A stretch of 64,000 nucleotides of DNA, taken from positions 22,919 through 86,918 of the forward strand of contig DASWQV010000016.1 of assembly GCA_036403515.1 (NCBI GenBank), given 5' to 3'. Positions 34,581 to 42,330 of this stretch are shown here, one piece after another. Every line of letters begins with the position of its first letter. The stretch's first letter is position 1. The translations under genes were made by a program, and so were the position numbers. The stretch is from VRUE01 sp036403515 (GTDB lineage Bacteria; Actinomycetota; Thermoleophilia; Solirubrobacterales; 70-9). A model generated the notes under the pieces. The model ran no database searches, was not told where the DNA came from, and saw nothing but the letters and a program-made list of their open reading frames with translations.

Positions 34581-35549
34581 TCAGGCGACGACCGTCAGCG
34601 CGCCAGGCTCGGCCCTCAGCCGCAGCCGTGTCTTCTCGCCGATGTAGTCGCCGTCCACCTGGACCGGGAAGGGGCGGACGATGCCGTCCCTGGTCTCCGA
34701 AGTAGAGGCAACGGTGGCTTCGGCAACCTGGCTGAACTGCTCGATCTGGCGGTGACGAGCGGCGGGCCGCCGTTCGCTGAAGAGCCGTGACATCAGCATC
34801 GGCATGTCGCGCTGGGCGGCGCGCTTGAGCACCCCGAGGGCGAGCGTGCCGTCGTCGATCTCAACCCCCTCGCAGACCCGCACCGGGCGGCTGGCGAAGT
34901 AGGTGAAGGGGTCCGAGTTCTGGGCCAGGGCGGTGACCCCCTCGGCGACCTCGCCGGCGCCCGTCTCGACCTGGATCCGCACTGGATTGACCAGGTAGGA
35001 GCGGTAAAGGGCCGAGATCGCCGCCCAGCTGAAGTAGTAGGGCCCGGCCGCCGACTTCAGCCGCGGGTGAGCGTCGACGCGCTTGACGACGGTGGCGTCG
35101 ATCCCTGCCCCGCAGGAGAAGACGAAGTGGCGATCGTCGGCGAGGCCGAGGTCGATCCGGCGCGGCTGCCAGTCGTCGACCACCGCCAGCAGATGCTCGG
35201 TCGCGTCGACGACGTCGTTGGGAATGCCGAGAGTGCGGCAGACGACGTTGGTCGAGCCACCTGGCAGCACCGAGACCGGCACATCCGTCCCCGCCAAGCC
35301 GTTGACGACCTCGTTCAGCGTCCCGTCCCCTCCGAAAGCGACCACCACGTCATAGCCGTGATCGCGAACCTCCCGGCCGATCTCGGTCGCATGGTTCTGC
35401 GCCTCGGTGGACACCGTTTCGACCTCATAGCGCCCCTGCAGCGCGTAGACCACGAGGTTCTTGAGCCGATCGGAGACCGTCGTCGCATAGGGATTGACGA
35501 TGATCAGCATCCGCTTCTTGGCGGAGCGACGGCTACCCGGTCGTCTCAT
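34581..35549 (-). CDS. Diacylglycerol/sphingosine kinase-family lipid kinase
   Basis: 322 residues. DAGK catalytic motif VVAFGGDGTLNEVVNGLAGT, followed by VLPGGSTNVVCRTLGIP and the second-domain segment RIDLGLADDRHFVFSCGAGIDATVVKRV. It probably phosphorylates diacylglycerol or a related lipid with ATP at the membrane. The start at 35549 is supported by a near-perfect GGAGGTGATCC about 9 bases upstream and overlaps the MBL gene by 17 bases; an internal ATG at 35510 has a weaker site. It is third in a minus-strand run with the phosphomannomutase and MBL genes. Confidence 0.88.
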   Translation of the reverse strand: MRRPGSRRSAKKRMLIIVNPYATTVSDRLKNLVVYALQGRYEVETVSTEAQNHATEIGREVRDHGYDVVVAFGGDGTLNEVVNGLAGTDVPVSVLPGGSTNVVCRTLGIPNDVVDATEHLLAVVDDWQPRRIDLGLADDRHFVFSCGAGIDATVVKRVDAHPRLKSAAGPYYFSWAAISALYRSYLVNPVRIQVETGAGEVAEGVTALAQNSDPFTYFASRPVRVCEGVEIDDGTLALGVLKRAAQRDMPMLMSRLFSERRPAARHRQIEQFSQVAEATVASTSETRDGIVRPFPVQVDGDYIGEKTRLRLRAEPGALTVVA

Positions 35550-36537
35550 AGCGGATCACCTCCCCGTCGTCGGCTTCGCGCACGCGGCCCTCGTTGACGA
35601 GCAGGTCGGCGTGGCCGATCACCTCGGAGAGGGTCAGGAAGGCTTGGGTGACGGCGACGTTGCCCCAGATCGCCTGAGCTATCTCATAGCCGCTGCGCGG
35701 CTGCTCGGCGATCAGCTTGAAGATCTTCTCCTTGCGGCGCTGGTGCTTGGCGATGCGATCGCCGATCAGGGCGACGTGGTCGGTGACCGGATCGCCGTGG
35801 CCGGAGAGGACGATCTCGGCTGGCATTTCGCGTGTCTTCTTCATCGACTCGAGGTAGGTGACCAGCGCTTGCGGGCGCTCGCTGGAGCCATCGAGCGCCC
35901 GCGAGATCAGCGGGTTGGAGGAGATGTGGGCAATCAGGTGATCGGCGGCGATCAGGATCTTGCGCTGCTCGTCCCAGAAGACGGTGTCGGAGGGGCTGTG
36001 GCCGGGGCGGTGGATCGCCCGCAGGGTGCGGTCCCTGAAGGAGATCTCCTCTCCGTCGGCAAGCGGCTTCGTCACCGTCACCTGCGAGCCCCAGGCGCGG
36101 AAGCTGCGCGAGACGCTGCGCAGAGCCACCGTGACCTCCTCTGGGATGCCGTTGCGGGTCATCAGCTCGACGGCAAAGCGGTCCTCGGCCTCGGCATCCT
36201 CGTCGAAGTTCGCCAGCCGCTCGGCGGCCACTCCTATCGCCGCCACCTTGGCCCCGGAGTGCTCGACGATGATCTCGACCAGGCCGAGGTGGTCGATGTG
36301 TTGGTGGGTGACGATGACGAGCTCGATGTCGTCGATCGAGCGCCCGCGCGCAGCCAGCTGCGATTGCAGCTCGTCGAGCGCCTTGCCCGAGTTGGGCCCG
36401 GTGTCGACCAGGGTCAGCGGCGAATCCTCGATCAGGTAGCAGTTGACCCGCCCGACGGCGAAGGGCGTGGGGATGCGCAGGCGATGGATTCCGGCCAGGG
36501 CCGCCTGCTCGAGCGCCTGCTCGGCAGTCAGGGTCAT
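35533..36537 (-). CDS. MBL-fold metallohydrolase, LACTB2-like
   Basis: 334 residues. The metallo-beta-lactamase zinc motif is VTHQHIDHLGLVE (HxHxDH). A second His lies in IHRPGHSPSDTVFWDEQ, the Asp in KILIAADHLIAH, and the last His in VLSGHGDPV. The C-terminal 70 residues (KHQRRKEKIFKLIAEQPRSG) form a winged helix, the arrangement of the LACTB2/GlxII-related hydrolases. The substrate is unknown. ATGA overlap with the phosphomannomutase stop, so they are co-transcribed. Confidence 0.87.
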   Translation of the reverse strand: MTLTAEQALEQAALAGIHRLRIPTPFAVGRVNCYLIEDSPLTLVDTGPNSGKALDELQSQLAARGRSIDDIELVIVTHQHIDHLGLVEIIVEHSGAKVAAIGVAAERLANFDEDAEAEDRFAVELMTRNGIPEEVTVALRSVSRSFRAWGSQVTVTKPLADGEEISFRDRTLRAIHRPGHSPSDTVFWDEQRKILIAADHLIAHISSNPLISRALDGSSERPQALVTYLESMKKTREMPAEIVLSGHGDPVTDHVALIGDRIAKHQRRKEKIFKLIAEQPRSGYEIAQAIWGNVAVTQAFLTLSEVIGHADLLVNEGRVREADDGEVIRYETTG

Positions 36538-37895
36538 GCCCGGATGAGGCCCAGTACTTCGTCCCGCTTCTGCTCCATGTCCTCGCGCGAGAGAAGCGAC
36601 TCGAGATTGAGCCGCAGCAGCGGCTCGGTGTTGGACGGCCGCACGTTGAAGTGCCAGTCCCGGTAGTCGACGGAGATGCCGTCAAGGGTCGTCTGCTCGC
36701 CGTCGGAGTAGCGCTCGGCGATCTCCGCCATCTTCGCCTCTTGATCGTCGACCTCGGAGTTGATCTCGCCGGAGATGAAGTAGCGCGAGCGGAACTCGGC
36801 GATCAGCTCGCCGAGCGAACGGCCGTCGACGGATAGCAGCTCCAGCATCAGCAGCGCCGGAATGGCGCCCGAGTCAGCGCACCAGAAGTCGCGGAAGTAG
36901 TAGTGGCCGGAGACCTCGCCGCCGAAGACCGCATCCTCCTCGCGCATCCTGCGCTTGAAGAAGGCGTGGCCGACACGGGAGAGCTCGGAGCGTCCGCCCT
37001 CGGCGGCGACCAGGTCGGGGACGGCACGGCTGGAGCGCGGGTCGTAGAGGATCGTCGCGGCGGGGCTCTTCGCCAGGGCGGCGCGGGCGAGCAGGGCGCA
37101 GACGAAGTCGCCGTCGCAGAACTCGCCGCTGGCATCGATGAAGAAACAGCGGTCGGCGTCGCCGTCCCAGGCGATGCCGAGGTCGGCGCCGGACGAGCGC
37201 ACGCGGTCGATGATCATCCGCCGGTTCTCCTCCAGCAGCGGGTTCGGCTCGTGGTCCGGGAACTCGCCGTTCGGCTCGAAATACATCTCCTCGAGATCGA
37301 GGCCGAGCTGGCTGAGGATCGGACCGACCATCGGCCCCGACATGCCGTTGCCGCCGTCGACCACGACCTTCATCGGCTTCACCTTCGCCGGATCGATGAA
37401 CGAGAGTGCGCTGGCCCGGTACTCGTCCCAGATGTCGACCTCCTCGAAAGAGCCGCCACCCGGAGCCCGGCCGAGGCCAGACTCGATCTCGTTGCGGACG
37501 TCGCCGATCCCGGCTTCGCCGGAGAGGGGGAGGGCGCCCTCGCGAACCAGCTTCACGCCGGTGTAGGCCTTGGGGTTGTGCGAGGCGGTGACCATCGCGC
37601 CGCCGTCGAGCTGGCGCGAGCCGACCAGGTGGTAGAGCATCTCGGTGGCGACCATGCCGGCGTCGAGCACGGTCGCGCCCTCGGCGATCAAGCCACGGCG
37701 CAGCTCAGCAGCCATCGCCGGGGCGGTCAGGCGCATGTCGCGGCCGAGGCCGACGCGAAGCTCGCCAGGCTGCTTGCCCCGCAGCCGTGCGAGGACGCGG
37801 GCGAAGGCACGGCCGATCGCGTGCGCTGTGCTCTCGTCCATCTCGGTGCCGTAGAGGCCCCGGATGTCATAGGCCTTGAAGATTTCAGGATTCAC
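36534..37895 (-). CDS. manB: Phosphomannomutase / phosphoglucomutase
   Basis: 453 residues from the GTG at 37895, giving VNPEIFKAYDIRGLYG, the normal family N-terminus, with GGGAG 8 bases upstream; a longer form from GTG 37940 is possible. Phosphoserine loop VTASHNPKAYTGVKLV, metal-binding loop IAWDGDADRCFF (DGDADR), sugar-binding loop FGGEVSGHYYFRDF and phosphate-binding FNVRPSNTEPLLRLN. It interconverts hexose 6- and 1-phosphates and so supplies NDP-sugar precursors for the polysaccharide genes. Confidence 0.93.
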   Translation of the reverse strand: MNPEIFKAYDIRGLYGTEMDESTAHAIGRAFARVLARLRGKQPGELRVGLGRDMRLTAPAMAAELRRGLIAEGATVLDAGMVATEMLYHLVGSRQLDGGAMVTASHNPKAYTGVKLVREGALPLSGEAGIGDVRNEIESGLGRAPGGGSFEEVDIWDEYRASALSFIDPAKVKPMKVVVDGGNGMSGPMVGPILSQLGLDLEEMYFEPNGEFPDHEPNPLLEENRRMIIDRVRSSGADLGIAWDGDADRCFFIDASGEFCDGDFVCALLARAALAKSPAATILYDPRSSRAVPDLVAAEGGRSELSRVGHAFFKRRMREEDAVFGGEVSGHYYFRDFWCADSGAIPALLMLELLSVDGRSLGELIAEFRSRYFISGEINSEVDDQEAKMAEIAERYSDGEQTTLDGISVDYRDWHFNVRPSNTEPLLRLNLESLLSREDMEQKRDEVLGLIRA

Positions 37896-37986
37896 CTCGT
37901 CCGCTCCCGCGCGGGCACGCTCGTGATCACCGGAAGTCACCTTCCCCCGCTCCCGCGTCCGGGGGTAAATGGAAATGCCTTGGTCG

Positions 37987-38484
37987 TCAAAAGGCTCCCT
38001 TGAGGGCGTCGTAGCTCTGCTCGAGGGTCTGCGGCATCACCCTGGTGTCGGCGATCACGGGCATAAAGTTGGTGTCGCCGCCCCAGCGCGGCACCACGTG
38101 CATATGGATGTGGTGCTCGACCCCCGCGCCGGCGACGCGGCCCTGGTTGAAGCCGACGTTGAAGCCGTGTGGGCTGTAGACGTCCTCGAGCCGGGTCATC
38201 GCCCGCTGGGCGAAGCCGATCATCTCCGCCGTGGTTTCCGGCGGCAGCTCCTGGATCCGGCCGATGTGCGCGTATGGGGCGATCATCAGGTGACCGTTCG
38301 TGTACGGGAAGAGGTTGAGGATCACGAAGCTGTGCTCGCCGCGATGGACGATCAGGGTCGCCTCGTCGTCATCCGCCGCCGGCTTGGCGCAGAAGATGCA
38401 CTCCTCCTCGCTGTCCTTCGATGCGTCCTTCACGTAGGCGAGGCGCCAGGGCGCCCAGATGCGGAAATTGGCCACACCTCGCAT
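37987..38484 (-). CDS. HIT-family hydrolase/phosphorylase (Ap4A-type)
   Basis: 165 residues from the ATG at 38484 (MRGVANFRIWAPWRLAYV); the upstream in-frame extension is unlike the family. N-terminal CIFC, with the conserved SFVILNLFPYTNGHLMIAPY and the histidine triad GVEHHIHMHVVPRW (HxHxH). This actinobacterial subgroup hydrolyses or phosphorolyses dinucleoside polyphosphates or nucleoside phosphoramidates. It stands alone on the minus strand with about 100 bases on each side. Confidence 0.9.
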   Translation of the reverse strand: MRGVANFRIWAPWRLAYVKDASKDSEEECIFCAKPAADDDEATLIVHRGEHSFVILNLFPYTNGHLMIAPYAHIGRIQELPPETTAEMIGFAQRAMTRLEDVYSPHGFNVGFNQGRVAGAGVEHHIHMHVVPRWGGDTNFMPVIADTRVMPQTLEQSYDALKGAF

Positions 38485-38584
38485 CCTATGTAAGAGCAAG
38501 CCGCCTTCGGGCGCGAAGCACGGCTGCACGATCGCCGGGGTGCGATGAGCGCGTCCGTGTTGGGGGCAGGCAGGCGGCGCCCGG

Positions 38585-39592
38585 TCAGAGCCAGCCGCGC
38601 CGGCGGAAGTAAGCGACCATGCCGACCAGGATCGCCAGCATCGCGCCGACGACGATCCAGAAGGCGGCGATGCTCTGCTCACCGGGCACCCCGGAGTTCA
38701 TTCCCCAGACGCTGGCGATCAGGGTCAGCGGCAGGACGATGACGCTGATCGAGGTGAGCACGCGGAGGATGTCGTTGACCCGGTGGGAGATCACCGACTC
38801 ATTGGTCTCGGCCAGGGAGTCGACCACCTCCTTGTAGTTCTCGAGCATGTCCCAGATCCGCTCATGGGCGTCAACGATGTCGTCGAAGTAGATCTCGAGG
38901 TCGAGGTCGGAGGCGAGGTAGCGCTGCTTGACCTTCTCGAGGTCGCGCAGCACCGGTCGCTGCGGGCGGATCACCTTGCGGAAGTTGATGATCTCCTGCT
39001 TGACGTTGGAGATGTCGCGCACGACCTCCTCCGAGCGACCCTCGAAGATGTCGTCCTCGAGCGCGTCGAGCTTGTTGCCGATCTTGCGCAGCATCGGGAA
39101 GCAGTAGTCGAAGCTGTCGTCGACGAGGCGGTAGAGCAGGTAGCCGGACCCGCGCGAGAAGAGCTGTTCGCGCAGCTCCTCCTTGGCGCGGCAGCGCTCG
39201 AAGAGGTACTCGACCGGCTGCAGCGGCTGGTTCGGGATCGTCACCACGTAGCCGGGCCCGACGAAGAGGTCGAGCTCGCCGGTGCCCAGCCGGCCGGCCG
39301 CCGGGTCGAAGACGGGAAAGTGGAGAACGATGAAGAGGTAGTCGTCGTAGACGTCGATCTTCGGCCGCTGGTTGCGCGAGAGCACGTCCTCGAGATCGAG
39401 GGCGTGGAAATCGAAGTTCTCCTCGAGCCAGCCACGCTCGAGCGCGCCGGGCCGCTCGATGTTGACCCAGCGCAGGCCGCTGGAGTCGATCTGCTCGACG
39501 TTGGGAGTCTGCGGCTCAGCCTGAGGCGCCGCGGAGATGAGCTCGCCGCGCCGGCCGACGCGCCGCAGCCTCGGCTTCGGAAGGTTCGGCAT
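38585..39592 (-). CDS. corA: CorA-family divalent metal ion transporter
   Basis: 335 residues. A cytosolic N-terminal alpha/beta domain (VDVYDDYLFIVLHFPVFD-like region) is followed by long helices (KQEIINFRKVIRPQRPVLRD) and two C-terminal transmembrane helices. The selectivity signature is in VWGMNSGVPGEQ (GMN). The C-terminal basic RRRGWL is the typical cytosolic ring. It mediates Mg2+ or Co2+ uptake as a pentamer. It is divergent from the SAM riboswitch/thrC unit. The 100 bases between it and the HIT gene show nothing I can assign. Confidence 0.92.
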   Translation of the reverse strand: MPNLPKPRLRRVGRRGELISAAPQAEPQTPNVEQIDSSGLRWVNIERPGALERGWLEENFDFHALDLEDVLSRNQRPKIDVYDDYLFIVLHFPVFDPAAGRLGTGELDLFVGPGYVVTIPNQPLQPVEYLFERCRAKEELREQLFSRGSGYLLYRLVDDSFDYCFPMLRKIGNKLDALEDDIFEGRSEEVVRDISNVKQEIINFRKVIRPQRPVLRDLEKVKQRYLASDLDLEIYFDDIVDAHERIWDMLENYKEVVDSLAETNESVISHRVNDILRVLTSISVIVLPLTLIASVWGMNSGVPGEQSIAAFWIVVGAMLAILVGMVAYFRRRGWL

Positions 39593-39721
39593 CGTTCACG
39601 CTCATCGTCTCGTCGGGCATGGACGCACAAGGTTAGCCGTGCCTGTCAAAAGTAGACGGGTGATCGCTGGCAGGGACGGTAAAAGGGCGATTTCACGCCA
39701 AAAGTCCGACGGTGTCACTGC
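39593..39721. other. Intergenic start of the corA/thrC divergent region
   Basis: About 130 bases between the corA start and the thrC leader. Apart from the -10-like element just beyond its end, I see no gene, repeat or recognisable operator. A corA promoter on the minus strand should lie here but no convincing hexamers stand out. Confidence 0.5.
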
Positions 39722-39727
39722 TATAGT
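39722..39727 (+). promoter_or_regulatory. Candidate -10 element for the SAM-riboswitch transcript
   Basis: TATAGT within gcTATAGTgg, about 17 bases before the P1 stem of the riboswitch, so transcription would start near 39733. The same gCTATA(C/G)T form occurs at the mihF and rimP promoters in this window. No good -35 hexamer is seen. Confidence 0.5.
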
Positions 39728-39743
39728 GGCGATCACATAAGCG

Positions 39744-39856
39744 CCACATCTAGAGGGGTGGAGGGACTGGCCCAAAGAAACCCCGGCAACCGCCCCGGAC
39801 CATCAGGTTCGGGGGAGGTGCCAACTCCAGCAGGTCTCGCGACCTGGAAGATGTGG
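39744..39856 (+). promoter_or_regulatory. SAM-I (S-box) riboswitch aptamer
   Basis: P1 is formed by CCACATCT (39744-39751) with AGATGTGG (39849-39856). Inside are the conserved S-box strings GTGGAGGGACTGGCCC, GAAACCCCGGCAACC and GGTGCCAACTCC, and a P4 hairpin CAGGT/ACCTG. SAM binding stabilises P1. The following terminator (39872-39903) then forms and blocks the thrC-like/thiS-like genes, so these genes are expressed when SAM is low. Confidence 0.93.
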
Positions 39857-39871
39857 GGAAAGTCCGATCGG

Positions 39872-39903
39872 ACCTCTGCCCCACAAAAGGCGGAGGTTTT
39901 TTT
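39872..39903 (+). terminator. Riboswitch-controlled intrinsic terminator
   Basis: Stem ACCTCTGCC (39872-39880) with GGCGGAGGT (39889-39897), loop CCACAAAA, and seven T residues 39897-39903. It lies 28 bases upstream of the thrC-like start codon. GTCCGATCGGAC (39862-39873) overlaps the 5' side and may take part in the alternative antiterminated fold. Confidence 0.92.
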
Positions 39904-39930
39904 GTTGGCGGCAACAAAAAGGAAGATCGG

Positions 39931-41163
39931 ATGGCCATGGAGAGTCTGAAGTGCAAGGAGTGCGGGGCGACGTATGACCTCGGCGCTCATTTCGCCTGTG
40001 AGAACTGCTTCGGCCCGCTCGAAGTGGCATATGACCACTCGGGGTTGGACCCGGCCGAGACCAAGCGCAAGATCCAGGCCGGTTCGCAGGGAATCTGGCG
40101 CTATGCCGACTTCCTGCCCTTCGAGGGGCGCCCCGGCGACCCGCTCGAGCCGGGCTTGACGCCGCTGCTGCGCGCCGATCGGCTCGCCGAGCGCCTCGGC
40201 CTCGACGCCGAGATCTGGATCAAGAACGATGCCGCCAACCCGACCCACTCCTTCAAGGACCGCGTCGTCGCCGTCGCCGTCGCCAAGGCTCAGGAGCTCG
40301 GCTTCGACACCGTCGCCTGCGCCTCGACCGGCAACCTCGCCAACGCGGTCGCCGCCCACGCGGCCGCCGCCGGCCTCAAGTCCTACGTCTTCGTCCCCGC
40401 CAACCTCGAGGAGCAAAAGCTGCTCGCCACCGGCATCTACGGCACCAATCTGGTCGGCGTGCGCGGCAACTACGACGACGTCAACCGGCTCTGCACCCAG
40501 CTCGCCGAAACCCGGCCCTGGGCCTTCGTCAACGTCAACCTGCGCCCGTACTACGCCGAGGGCTCGAAGACCCTCGCCTACGAGACGGCTGAGCAGCTCG
40601 GCTGGGAGCTGCCCGACCGTGTCGTCTGCCCGATCGCATCGGGCTCGCTCTTCACCAAGGTCGGTCGCGGCTTCCAGGAGTGGCTCGACATCGGCCTGCT
40701 CGAGGGCTCGCTGCCGGTCTTCAACGGCGCCCAGGCGGAAGGCTGTAGCCCCGTCGCCACGGCCTTTGCCGAAGGCTGGGACGTCTGCAAGCCGCAACGG
40801 CCGGAGACGATCGCCAAGAGCCTCGCGATTGGCGACCCCGCCGACGGCCCCTACGCGGTCGAGCAGGCGCGGCGCACCAAGGGCGGGATCGACTCGGTCA
40901 GCGACGCCGAGATCCGCGACGGGATCAGCCTGCTGGCCGAGACCACGGGCATCTTCACCGAGACGGCCGGCGGCGTCACGATCGGCGTCCTCGCCAAGCT
41001 GGCCGAGCGGGGCGAGATCGCGGCCGGCGAGCGCGTCGTCGTCTACATCACCGGCGAGGGGCTGAAGACGCTCGACGCGACCCGCGATAGGTTCCGCATG
41101 CACGAGATCGACCCCGACCTCGAAAGCTTCGAGTCCGAGTTCCGCCAGGAGGTAACCGCCTGA
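39931..41163 (+). CDS. thrC: Threonine-synthase-like PLP enzyme under SAM-riboswitch control
   Basis: 410 residues from the ATG at 39931, with AAGGAAG 5 bases upstream. An N-terminal zinc-ribbon-like CKECGATY...CENCFGP is followed by the fold-type II PLP domain: KNDAANPTHSFKDRVVAVAV with Schiff-base Lys109, CASTGNLANAVAAHAA (phosphate/substrate loop), and GSLFTKVGRGFQEW. By homology it converts O-phosphohomoserine to threonine. A SAM riboswitch together with a ThiS-like sulfur carrier immediately downstream (TGATG overlap) is unexpected for threonine synthesis. An O-phosphohomoserine sulfhydrylase-type role in homocysteine formation is an alternative (inference). Confidence 0.85.
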   Translation: MAMESLKCKECGATYDLGAHFACENCFGPLEVAYDHSGLDPAETKRKIQAGSQGIWRYADFLPFEGRPGDPLEPGLTPLLRADRLAERLGLDAEIWIKNDAANPTHSFKDRVVAVAVAKAQELGFDTVACASTGNLANAVAAHAAAAGLKSYVFVPANLEEQKLLATGIYGTNLVGVRGNYDDVNRLCTQLAETRPWAFVNVNLRPYYAEGSKTLAYETAEQLGWELPDRVVCPIASGSLFTKVGRGFQEWLDIGLLEGSLPVFNGAQAEGCSPVATAFAEGWDVCKPQRPETIAKSLAIGDPADGPYAVEQARRTKGGIDSVSDAEIRDGISLLAETTGIFTETAGGVTIGVLAKLAERGEIAAGERVVVYITGEGLKTLDATRDRFRMHEIDPDLESFESEFRQEVTA

Positions 41164-41435
41164 TGTCAGTCACCGTGAAGATCCCGACCCAGCTCCGCGC
41201 GGCGACCGGGGGGGAGGCCGAGGTCGACGTCACCGGCTCCACCGTCGGCGAGGTCCTCGACGCCGTCTTCGATGCCCACGGAACGCTGCGCGAGCGGATC
41301 ACCCAGGACGGCGACCTGCGCCGCTTCGTCAACGTCTACGTCAGCGGCGAGGACATCCGCTTCCAGCAGGGCCTCGAGACCCAGATTGACGATGGGGCCG
41401 AGGTCACGATTCTGCCGGCCGTCGCGGGTGGTTGA
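41163..41435 (+). CDS. ThiS/MoaD-family sulfur-carrier protein
   Basis: 90 residues, the normal size for a ubiquitin-fold sulfur carrier. It starts MSVTVKIPTQLRAATGG and ends in the Gly-Gly that is adenylated and thiocarboxylated in this family (EVTILPAVAGG). There is no internal domain fusion. It is coupled to the thrC-like gene by TGATG. CysO, paired with CysM in mycobacteria, and HcyS in Wolinella are functional precedents for amino-acid biosynthesis. No activating E1-like or Mec+/JAMM protease gene is in the window. The stop codon lies at the edge of an inverted repeat. Confidence 0.9.
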   Translation: MSVTVKIPTQLRAATGGEAEVDVTGSTVGEVLDAVFDAHGTLRERITQDGDLRRFVNVYVSGEDIRFQQGLETQIDDGAEVTILPAVAGG

Positions 41436-41550
41436 GCGGCCATCCGGGCAGGGGTTCCACTTAACTTTTTCGGTGGAGAGTCAGTTGCTGGCGCCGCAGG
41501 GTTGGTGACGAAAAAGTACAAGACGTTCCACCCCTGCCCGGATGGCCGCT
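41435..41550. repeat. Inverted repeat spanning the thiS-like stop to the rfbF-like start
   Basis: The 21-base arms 41435-41455 and 41530-41550 are perfect reverse complements. An inner stem pairs ACTTTTTCG (41464-41472) with CGAAAAAGT (41509-41517). The left arm begins at the last base of the sulfur-carrier stop codon, and the right arm contains the ATG (41542-41544) of the next gene. The folded RNA could terminate transcription or hide the start codon. Confidence 0.88.
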
Positions 41551-42330
41551 AAGCCTCCGGTCGCGATCCTCTGCGGAGGGCGCGGGACCAGGCTCCGTGA
41601 GCGGACGGAGTCGGTGCCGAAGGCGCTCGTGGAGATTGGGGCGCGCCCGATTCTCTGGCACGTAATCGGTATCTACGCGGCCCAGGGATTTGAGCGCTTC
41701 CTGCTCGCTACTGGCTACCTTGGGGAGATGGTCGATGAGTTCGTTGCCGGAGAGAGCTGGCCCGATGGGGTGGTGGTCGAGTGCGTGGACACTGGGCTCG
41801 ACACTCCTACTGGCGGGCGGATCGCGCACCTCGGCGAGCGCCTCGGTGGCGAGGGCTTCTGCGCCACCTACGCCGATGGCATCGCCGATATCGACCTCGA
41901 TGCCCTGCTGCGATTCCATCGGGAGCACCGGGCCCTCGGCACGGTGACGGTCGTCCAGCCCCGCCTCCAGTGGGGAGTCGCGAAACTGGGCGACGAGGGC
42001 AAGGTCGAGGGCTTCGTAGAGAAGCCGCGCAGTGAGCACTGGATCAACGGGGGGTTCTTCTGCTTCGAGCCCGGTGCGCTCGCTTACATCGGCGAGGGAA
42101 GCGTGCTTGAGCGCGAGCCGCTCGAGCACCTCGCGGCCGACGGGCAGCTGGCGGCATTTCGCCACGACGGCTTCTGGGACTGCATGGACACCTACAAGGA
42201 CGCGGTCGAGCTCAACGACCTCTGGTCGTCCGGCAACGCACCTTGGCGAGGCTTCGCCACCGCATCCGACTTTGACCACATCCTGGGTGGGTCAAAATCG
42301 GATGCGGTGGCGGGGGACCGGCTCTGGTGA
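41542..42330 (+). CDS. rfbF: Glucose-1-phosphate cytidylyltransferase-like nucleotidyltransferase with extra C-terminal tail
   Basis: 262 residues. Nucleotide-binding signature VAILCGGRGTRLRERTESVP, then KALVEIGARPILWHVIGIYA, the metal-binding YADGIADIDLDALL and EGFVEKPRSEHWINGGFFCF. This is the RfbF type, which makes CDP-glucose from CTP and glucose 1-phosphate. RfbF proteins normally end near the LWxxGNAPW motif, seen here at LWSSGNAPWRGF. A further 24 residues (239-262) follow and are encoded by a near-perfect DNA hairpin (42255-42312). The start codon lies inside the right arm of another inverted repeat. Confidence 0.85.
   Translation: MAAKPPVAILCGGRGTRLRERTESVPKALVEIGARPILWHVIGIYAAQGFERFLLATGYLGEMVDEFVAGESWPDGVVVECVDTGLDTPTGGRIAHLGERLGGEGFCATYADGIADIDLDALLRFHREHRALGTVTVVQPRLQWGVAKLGDEGKVEGFVEKPRSEHWINGGFFCFEPGALAYIGEGSVLEREPLEHLAADGQLAAFRHDGFWDCMDTYKDAVELNDLWSSGNAPWRGFATASDFDHILGGSKSDAVAGDRLW
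42255..42312. repeat. 23-base near-perfect hairpin inside the 3' end of the rfbF-like gene
   Basis: Arms 42255-42277 and 42290-42312 match at 22 of 23 positions as reverse complements, with a 12-base loop 42278-42289. It encodes most of the extra C-terminal tail of the cytidylyltransferase and ends 15 bases before the start of the next gene. Confidence 0.9.

Noticed and set aside
39733..41103. 456-codon minus-strand open frame opposite the riboswitch and thrC-like gene
   Set aside because: It reads through the riboswitch and terminator as protein and shows no family motifs; it is a GC-rich shadow.
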